From positions 1 through 64,000 of the forward strand of contig NC_067208.1 of assembly GCF_026262505.1 (NCBI RefSeq): a DNA stretch of 64,000 nucleotides. Reading direction: 5' to 3'. The notes under the pieces were generated by a model that was given only the letters and a program-made list of their open reading frames with translations, did not search any database and had not been told where the DNA came from. Source of the DNA: Trichomonas vaginalis G3 (taxonomy: Eukaryota; Parabasalia; Trichomonadida; Trichomonadidae). The translations under genes were made by a program, and so were the position numbers. The stretch's first letter is position 1. Every line of letters starts with the position of its first letter. Below are positions 56,204 through 64,000 of the stretch, piece after piece.

Positions 56204-57839
56204 AAAATACGTTATTTTCCCGATGCCTTGGAAGCAGCTTTGCAGGTTACCCGTTAGGTAACCAGTAGAAGTTTCTGAGCAAGGATGAAGAAGATTAAAG
56301 AGCCTTTTTATTGCAAACGCATATTTGTAAGTGTCTTTGTAGAACTTCTCATAAATTCAAAGATTTCCAAAAACGAGATTTTTCGATTTTGATATAATAA
56401 ATGATATTTAAACAAATTATAGATGTGTTTGCAATTAAAAAAATCCGAGTTAACTACAATATCTTCAATTTTTGTCGTTCACTTTTTCATGTCATACTGA
56501 TAGCAAGAATACTCACCCAATTGTTACACTTCATGATAGTTTGAAGTAAAAAAATGCCACAGTTTTTTTTATTTGATATCGTTATCTAAATTTTGTACAG
56601 AAATGAAATAAATTATAATATGAAACGTGTGTTATTATGCTTGTTGGGAAACAATCCAATACTTATGTCTGAATGAAATGATTATTTCTACGAGATTTTG
56701 CATATTCAGCTAATAATGCTATCAAAATCAAATAACAATAAAAAGTTATTTTGTACATAATGTAACTTAATCTTTAATACTATATAGAACTTCGAAATAC
56801 GACTAAAAGGTGCGAGTTACGCGGTTAAATACCTTTTTTTCGATCGAAACTTGAAAGTGAGGATAACTCAATGGGTAGGGGTATGGGTTCGACTTTTTCT
56901 ATTGGGCAACTATTTTTTTCTTTTCATTGTTTCAGCATTTTTTTATGCGATTATGCATAATTATTTGATTTCCTATATATTCAATAATAAATTTGTTCCG
57001 AACTCTTAACAAATAAATAAATTTTTAGAATATTTAAATTTATAGCTCCCTACATTAATATAAAGTGTTTCGAATAGTTCATATATAGTTTCTTTAAAAT
57101 AATTTGTTTCATTTTAAATTGGTTTGGCACAATGCTTGACATAACATGCACAAAGCTATGCCATTTTAAAATATGTATATCAATCAAGCCGATTAAGTCC
57201 ATCCTAAACGAAAATCATCGATACTCATGAATTTATGATAGTCGTTCTTGATATAATTGCGCGTTTTAAAAAATGCTTACTTTTGAACACAGAACTTATC
57301 TATCCATATTTATCAATGAAAGTTTATAAGATGCATTAATGACAAAACCTTACTTTATCAATTATAATCTTATCGTAAATTTCAAACTACAATACTGTGG
57401 GGCAAATATTAAATAACCACTATGTTGCGGATTTTATGTAAGTCTGCAAACTGTAAAATGTAATTAAACACAAATAAAAAAAAAATGTAAATTTTAATCG
57501 AAAATTTAGCAATCTTGAAAGCCTTGATCGGCATCTTTTACAAGATGTCAGTAATGCATATTCAATAACTATGAAAATCTAGCCAAGCATGGATTTTTTT
57601 CGAAAAAAAATTGTATTAAATTTCATTTTTCATTCTTTATACAAGTTTTAACCTTTGGTGCAATTATATCCTATCGCAAATGCATTATTGACGTTATTAC
57701 TTGGATACTTCTTCATAACGCTAAATCTTCAAATTAGTTATGTATTTGTTACTAATAGAAGTTGGAAAGGTATTAAAAAAGGAAATGTTAATAAATATAC
57801 ATGTTTAATTAAAAAACAAACAAGAATAATTAAATAATT

Positions 57840-58064
57840 TTATTTCTTAGGAAAGTCTAAGTTTTGTAATAGATAAATTGCTTTTTGTGTCTCTTCTTCA
57901 TCAATTTCTGGATGTTGATTCTCAGGTGGCGGACTAATTAAAACATCATGGGCAATATCAAACCATTGTTTTAGTTCGTTGGCAGAAGGAAAATGATCTT
58001 CTTGTATTGGCGTTATTAATGATTGAAAATCATCAGTTGATTCTGCATTTTGGGAATTTTCCAA
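57840..58064 (-). CDS. protein-like small frame, inverted unit B
   Basis: Counterpart of 25448-25672 on the other strand, with an identical 74-codon product. Confidence 0.33.
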   Translation of the reverse strand: MENSQNAESTDDFQSLITPIQEDHFPSANELKQWFDIAHDVLISPPPENQHPEIDEEETQKAIYLLQNLDFPKK

Positions 58065-58811
58065 ATTTTCATTTGGAAAAATTGAATTTTGAGATATTGT
58101 TTAAGCACTTCGATCTCATTTTTAAAATATCTGCACCAAATTCTTACATCTGATAATTTTCATGTGTAACCAATGTTTCCCAATCCATTTGCCATACCCT
58201 ACTAATCGCAAATTCATTCCCTTTAATTTTGTATTAAATTTAAATTCCAATCTTAATTTCTACATTATTTATGCTAACCCTTTAAATTTTGTTCTTATTT
58301 ATTCACCCTCAGATACAAATTTATTTAGAATGTATTCCTCTGAGGTCTATATTTGTATTCGAAAATAAATCTTTAAAACTCTCTAAGTTATCATTTTCTC
58401 TTCAGATATCTAATATTTTTCTAATGACATAACTACTTTGGACGCATATCCAAATTCCAAAAAAAATATGGAAAAAATAAAAATGAAATTGAAAAATACA
58501 ATTTTTGATATGTAAAAAGAGATTTTGAAAAAAATTGGGAAAAAGAGTATCTAATAAAATTGTTTGAGATCTATGTAGACATAGTTTTTACATTAAAAAA
58601 TCAATAATATTGAAATTGATCTGAATATATCTTTTTTTTTTAAGTTTGAATGCATTAATCTCAAAGCATTTGATAAAATACTGGTTTTATTTCAAAATTC
58701 TAAATAATTTGTAATTAGATCTTTATGATGTAATTTAATTTTAAACAAGTACAGATAAAGAGAATCATAATAAAGGTGATCTATATTGCTTAAGTAAAAT
58801 TGAGTATAATA

Positions 58812-59369
58812 GATCGATCTTAGCAACAAGATCTGAGGAAGTAGATTTGAGAGTCGAGAGTTTAGATCTTAGCAACAAGATCTGAGGAAATAGATTTGAG
58901 AGTCAGGAGTTTAGATCTAGCAACAAGATCTGAGGAAGTAGATTTGAGAGTCGAGAGTTTAGATCTTAGCAACAAGATCTGAGGAAGTAGATTTGAGAGT
59001 CGAGAGTTTGGATCTTAGCAACAAGATCTGAGGAAGTAGATCTTAGCAACAAGATCTGAGGAAGTAGATCTTAGCAACAAGATCTGAGGAAGTAATTTGA
59101 GAGTCGAGAGTTTGGATCTTAGAAACAAGATCTGAGGAAGTAGATTTTAGAGTCGAGAGTTTAGATCTTAGCAACAAGATCTGAGGAAGTAGATCTTAGC
59201 AACAAGATCTGAGAAGTAGATTTGAGAGTCGAGAGTTTAGATCTTTTAGCAACAAGATCTGAGGAAGTAGATCTTAGCAACAAGATCTGAGGAAGTAGAT
59301 TCTTAGCAACAATATCTGAGGAAATAGATTTGAGAGTCGAGAGTTTGGATCTTAGCAACTAGATCTGAG
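58812..59369 (-). repeat. two-module minisatellite, inverted unit B
   Basis: Same order as unit 4 except that one of the three consecutive S modules after the first L is absent, with a few one-base changes. Confidence 0.9.
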
Positions 59370-61051
59370 AGTTTTATCATTTCCGGCATATTGGGCCGAA
59401 AAGGAGTGATCCGCGTAAGTATGAAAAAAAGTGAATTTTGTTGTATGGTGTTTTTTATTATATCCGTTTCTCTCACAATTTTCAATAAATATTATTGTTC
59501 AAACGGAAATATAAATAAAAAATTCAAAAATAAAAATGTAAATGTAAATTGAAAATGTATTATAAACATGCTAAAAAGCGTATATTTTAAACTAAAGGAA
59601 AAATGAAATTCGTAAAAATGAGCATGATGTTTGATAAGGGAGTTTTAATTTTTTTTTCAAAAAAATTAAGGAACTTAAATTGAGATTATCAGGCTATGTA
59701 GTGGGTATTTTTACGATCTGACTGCAGAAATCGAATCAGCGAGACCCGAAGATTCATATTCCGCCGGAAAAATAGGGTTTCGAGGCGTAGATAGGGATAA
59801 AAAGATGCTTTAAGAAGATCTCAGTAGAAATATGGTTTATAAGAGGATATAGGTCAGGATATAAGATTATGAAAATTGAAGAAGTGAATTATCAAGATGT
59901 ATTTATGAGTAAACTATATTGTTTTAAGCTATCTAAATCTGTTTTGATATAAATTAAAGCGTATACTTATGCAAAATGCGAAATTTAAATTAATACTTTT
60001 TTTGCTATTTGGACACAAAGCTAACAATCCATCCAATAAATGACGTATACCTAGCGAGATGAAGCATTTTAACATGAAAGACAAGAAAATCTGATTACTT
60101 GTGTTGAAAGTTTCTGTATTTCGTCTTCTTCCAAACACAGCGTTCAGATGCAGAAAAAATGCAGCCGTAATGACGCAAAAAGACACTAAAATAAATTGGA
60201 GAATTTCTGGAAAGTTTTTACTGAGCTTTGTTATTGAACCCGAATTTGTTGCTGAGTGACAGGATATTAAATCTACGACATTCATGAGTAATTGTTATCA
60301 ATTTGTCAATAAATTATGTTGAAGATGGTTTAAATGTCTTCGAAGGCATGAAATTAGATCCTAAATCTGTTTGAGTTAATAAAAGAGAACAAATGTTGAA
60401 AGAGTTGTCATATTGCCTACAAAATTTTCAAACATTTGCATTGAGACAATGTGAAAAAATGATGTCCAAAATACCTTTACTAAAATATTTTTAATTTGAA
60501 TCATAACAAGGAAAAACAATAATGGCAGAATAAGAAAAAAAACAAAGATGTTATGATTTGAACAGTTGCCTTTTAGATTCAAAAAGAGCATAGCGTTCCC
60601 AACCACTACACTACCTTCCTTCTTGATAAAAAGCTGAATAATTAGTATTTAATGAATTCTCCAACTTGGGGATTTGCGCTTTTCCAAAATCTGTTATGAT
60701 AGTTCTATATAGCAATTGATATATAATATGTTTTTTATAATCAAATAATTTTTTAGTCCAGATAAATTTTTTAAAATTTCAAAGTCTTTCCATTCTACTA
60801 ACGCTCTTCACATCCATATTCTTTACCATATATGTAATATAACGCCTTATTTTAATTCCCATGTTTACGATTTATTTGTCGAAAAACTGTCTTGCCCATT
60901 AACATCTCGCGAAAATTTTCGACTTTTTGAATGGCCGTTTTCAAGATCTCAAAAACTGTGGGATATTTTTTACAAAGCTAATCGACATTTATTTACACAT
61001 ATATGTACTATACAATGCACCTGGTTTCATCGAATTTTTACCGTCAGTTTT

Positions 61052-61063
61052 CTCGTGAGACTA

Positions 61064-61111
<48 letters not shown>

Positions 61112-61122
61112 GTAGTCTCACG
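61052..61122. repeat. poly(T) hairpin, inverted unit C
   Basis: 41 T (61067-61107). The left arm reads CGTGAGACTACTC, one base off perfect pairing with the right arm. Confidence 0.9.
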
Positions 61123-63726
61123 AAAATACGTTATTTTCCCGATGCCTTGGAAGCAGCTTTGCAGGTTACCCGTAAGGTAACCAGTAGAAGTTTCTGAGCA
61201 AGGATGAAGAAGATTAAAGAGCCTTTTTATTGCAAACGCTATATTTGTAAGTGTCTTTGTAGAACTTCTCATAAATTCAAAGATTTCCAAAAACGAATTT
61301 TTCGATTTTGATATAATAAATGATATTTAAACAAATTATAGATGTGTTTGCAATTAAAAAAATCCGAGTTAACTACAATATCTTCAATTTTTGTCGTTCA
61401 CTTTTTCATGTCATACTGATAGCAAGAATACTCACCCAATTTGGTTACACTTCATGATAGTTTGAAGTAAAAAAATGCCACAGTTTTTTTTATTTGATAT
61501 CGTTATCTAAATTTTGTACAGAAATGAAATAATTATAATATGAAACGTGTGTTATTATGCTTGTTGGGAAACAATCCAATACTTATGTCTGAATGAAATG
61601 ATTATTTCTACGAGATTTTGCATATTCAGCTAATAATGCTATCAAAATCAAATAACAATAAAAAGTTATTTTGTACATAATGTAACTTAATCTTTAATAC
61701 TATATAGAACTTCGAAATACGACTAAAAGGTGCGAGTTACGCGGTTAAATACCTTTTTTTCGATCGAAACTTGAAAGTGAGGATAACTCATGGGTAGGGG
61801 TATGGGTTCGACTTTTTCTATTGGGCAACTATTTTTTTCTTTTCATTGTTTCAGCATTTTTTTATGCGATTATGCATAATTATTTGATTTTCTATATATT
61901 CAATAATAAATTTGTTCCGAACTCTTAACAAATAAATAAATTTTTAGAAATTTAAATTTATAGCTCCCTACATTAATATAAAGTGTTCGAATAGTTCATA
62001 TATAGTTTCTTTAAAATAATTTGTTTCATTTTAAATTGGTTTGGCACAATGCTTGACATAACATGCACAAAGCTATGCCATTTTAAAATATGTATATCAA
62101 TCAAGCCGATTAAGTCCATCCTAACGAAAATCATCGATACTCATGAATTTATGATAGTCGTTCTTGATATAATTGCGCGTTTTAAAAAATGCTTACTTTT
62201 GAACACAGAACTTATCTATCCATATTTATCAATGAAAGTTTATAAGATGCATTAATGACAAAACCTTACTTTATCAATTATAATCTTATCGTAAATTTCA
62301 AACTACAATACTGTGGGGCAAATATTAAATAACCACTATGTTGCGGATTTTATGTAAGTCTGCAAACTGTAAAATGTAATTAAACACAAATAAAAAAAAA
62401 TGTAAATTTTAATCGAGAAATTTAGCAATCTTGAAAGCCTTGATCGGCATCTTTTACAAGATGTCAGTAAGCATATTCAATAACTATGAAAATCTAGCCA
62501 GCATGGATTTTTTTCGAAAAAAAATTGTATTAAATTTCATTTTTCATTCTTTATACAAGTTTTAACCTTTGGTGCAATTATATCCTATCGCAAAAGCATT
62601 ATTGACGTTATTACTTGGATACTTCTTCATAACGCTAAATCTTCAAATTAGTTATGTATTTGTTACTAATAGAAGTTGGAAAGGTATTAAAAAAGGAAAT
62701 GTTAATAAATATACATGTTTAATTAAAAAACAAACAAGAATAAATTAAATAATTTTATTTCTTAGGAAAGTCTAAGTTTTGTAATAGATAAATTGCTTTT
62801 TGTGTCTCTTCTTCATCAATTTCTGGATGTTGATTCTCAGGTGGCGGACTAATTAAAACATCATGGGCAATATCAAACCATTGTTTTAGTTCGTTGGCAG
62901 AAGGAAATGATCTTCTTGTATTGGCGTTATTAATGATTGAAAATCATCAGTTGATTCTGCATTTTGGGAATTTTCCAAATTTTCATTTGGAAAATTTGAA
63001 TTTTGAGATATTGTTTAAGCACTCAGATCTCATTTTTAAAATATCTGCACCAAATTCTTACATCTGATAATTTTCATGTGTAACCAATGTTTCCCAATCC
63101 ATTTGCCATACCCTACTAATCGCAAATTCATTCCCTTTAATTTTGTATTAAATTTAAATTCCAATCTTAATTTCTACATTATTTATGCTAACCCTTTAAA
63201 TTTTGTTCTTATTTATTCACCCTCAGATACAAATTTATTTAGAATGTATTCCTCTGAGGTCTATATTTGTATTCGAAAATAAAATCTTTAAAACTCTCTA
63301 AGTTATCATTTTCTCTTCAGATATCTAATATTTTTCTAATGACATAACTACTTTGGACGCATATCCAAATTCCAAAAAAAATATGGAAAAAATAAAAATG
63401 AAATTGAAAAATACAATTTTTGATATGTAAAAAGAGATTTTGAAAAAAATTGGGAAAAAGAGTATCTAATAAAATTGTTTGAGATCTATGTAGACATAGT
63501 TTTTACATTAAAAAATCAATAATATTGAAATTGATCTGAATATATCTTTTTTTTTTAAGTTTGAATGCATTAATCTCAAAGCATTTGATAAAATACTGGT
63601 TTTATTTCAAAATTCTAAATAATTTGTAATTAGATCTTTATGATGTAATTTAATTTTAAACAAGTACAGATAAAGAGAATCATAATAAAGGTGATCTATA
63701 TTGCTTAAGTAAAATTGAGTATAATA

Positions 63727-64000
63727 GATCGATCTTAGCAACAAGATCTGAGGAAGTAGATTTGAGAGTCGAGAGTTTAGATCTTAGCAACAAGATCTGA
63801 GGAAATAGATTTGAGAGTCGAGAGTTTAGATCTTAGCAACAAGATCTGAGGAAGTAGATTTGAGAGTCGAGAGTTTAGATCTTAGCAACAAGATCTGAGG
63901 AAGTAGATTTGAGAGTCGAGAGTTTGGATCTTAGCAACAAGATCTGAGGAAGTAGATCTTAGCAACAAAGATCTGAGGAAGTATACTTAGCAACAAGATC
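63727..64000 (-). repeat. two-module minisatellite, inverted unit C (partial)
   Basis: Starts with GATCGATCTTAGC, the complement of the array's usual tail, followed by L modules and then S modules until the window ends. Confidence 0.92.

Larger units (their letters stand above)
54999..59919 (-). repeat. inverted satellite unit B, complete
   Basis: 4,921 bp with all parts of the forward unit in reverse: tRNA-like (~55630-55700), poly(T) hairpin, small frames (57840-58100 minus, 58162-58368 plus) and minisatellite. It carries several one-base differences from units 3-6. Confidence 0.92.
23528..64000. repeat. array of ~4.95-kb satellite units with a fold-back
   Basis: Units start at ATATAGTTTACTC: 23528, 28520, 33438, 38389, 43343, 48297 and 53255 on the plus strand, giving lengths of 4992, 4918, 4951, 4954, 4954 and 4958. 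At about 53918 the array turns and runs inverted, with unit borders at about 54998 and 59919, to the window end. No long gene, rRNA or transposase is present in the unit. Units 3-6 are nearly identical, while unit 2 and the inverted units have many one-base losses. It may be a subtelomeric, centromeric or other heterochromatic satellite; the window does not say which. Confidence 0.92.
59920..64000 (-). repeat. inverted satellite unit C, runs off the window
   Basis: Continues from the border at 59919 to the window edge inside the minisatellite (63727-64000). The 74-codon frame near 62755-63000 has a one-base loss here. Confidence 0.92.

Overview
The window looks like nuclear DNA of a trichomonad (Parabasalia), most likely Tritrichomonas or a close relative. 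The evidence is AT-rich intergenic DNA, intron-less genes, initiator-like TCA(C/T)(A/T) motifs about 10-15 nt before several start codons, a TAAA overlapping at least one stop codon, and gene families large in trichomonads (PPP phosphatases, MATE transporters, coiled-coil and ankyrin/armadillo-like proteins). The species call is inference.

Layout. (1) 1-3320: a PP1/PP2A-type phosphatase gene (973-2100) in gene-poor DNA, with a long hairpin at 381-445. (2) 3321-11614: a degenerate MATE-family transporter gene split by a 6.76-kb Mutator-like DNA transposon (3474-10233). The transposon has terminal inverted repeats and a 9-bp target duplication, CACAATCAA. It carries a MULE/SWIM transposase in two frames, a 118-aa protein resembling HP1 (chromodomain plus chromoshadow-like half), a helical armadillo-like protein in two frames, and four 111-bp tandem repeats near its right end. 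(3) 12159-13604: a coiled-coil protein gene. (4) 13959-23170: a 696-bp inverted duplication whose arms each hold a tRNA-Pro(UGG) gene. The arms flank a small ankyrin-like gene and a CDP-diacylglycerol synthase gene. The left tRNA is intact. The right tRNA is cut in its T-loop by a 6.0-kb R2/NeSL-type non-LTR retrotransposon (16770-22794) with four C2H2 fingers, reverse transcriptase and restriction-like endonuclease in one long frame. (5) 23137-23526: a gene remnant cut at both ends. (6) 23528-64000: a long array of a roughly 4.95-kb satellite unit. Six full units and a seventh partial unit run forward, then the array folds back at about 53918 and continues inverted to the window edge.

The satellite unit has no convincing long gene. 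Every complete unit carries a 0.59-kb two-module minisatellite with a fixed order of 28- and 49-bp modules, a 41-43-base poly(A) tract inside a 15-bp inverted repeat, a degenerate tRNA-like sequence followed by a T8 run, and a protein-like 74-codon frame without an ATG. A 25-N gap and indel-rich copies (unit 2 and the inverted copies) show the array is hard to assemble, so copy number and the inversion need independent support.

The most interesting items are the tRNA-Pro-targeted retrotransposon, the HP1-like cargo of the Mutator element, and the satellite with its fixed module order and poly(A) hairpin.
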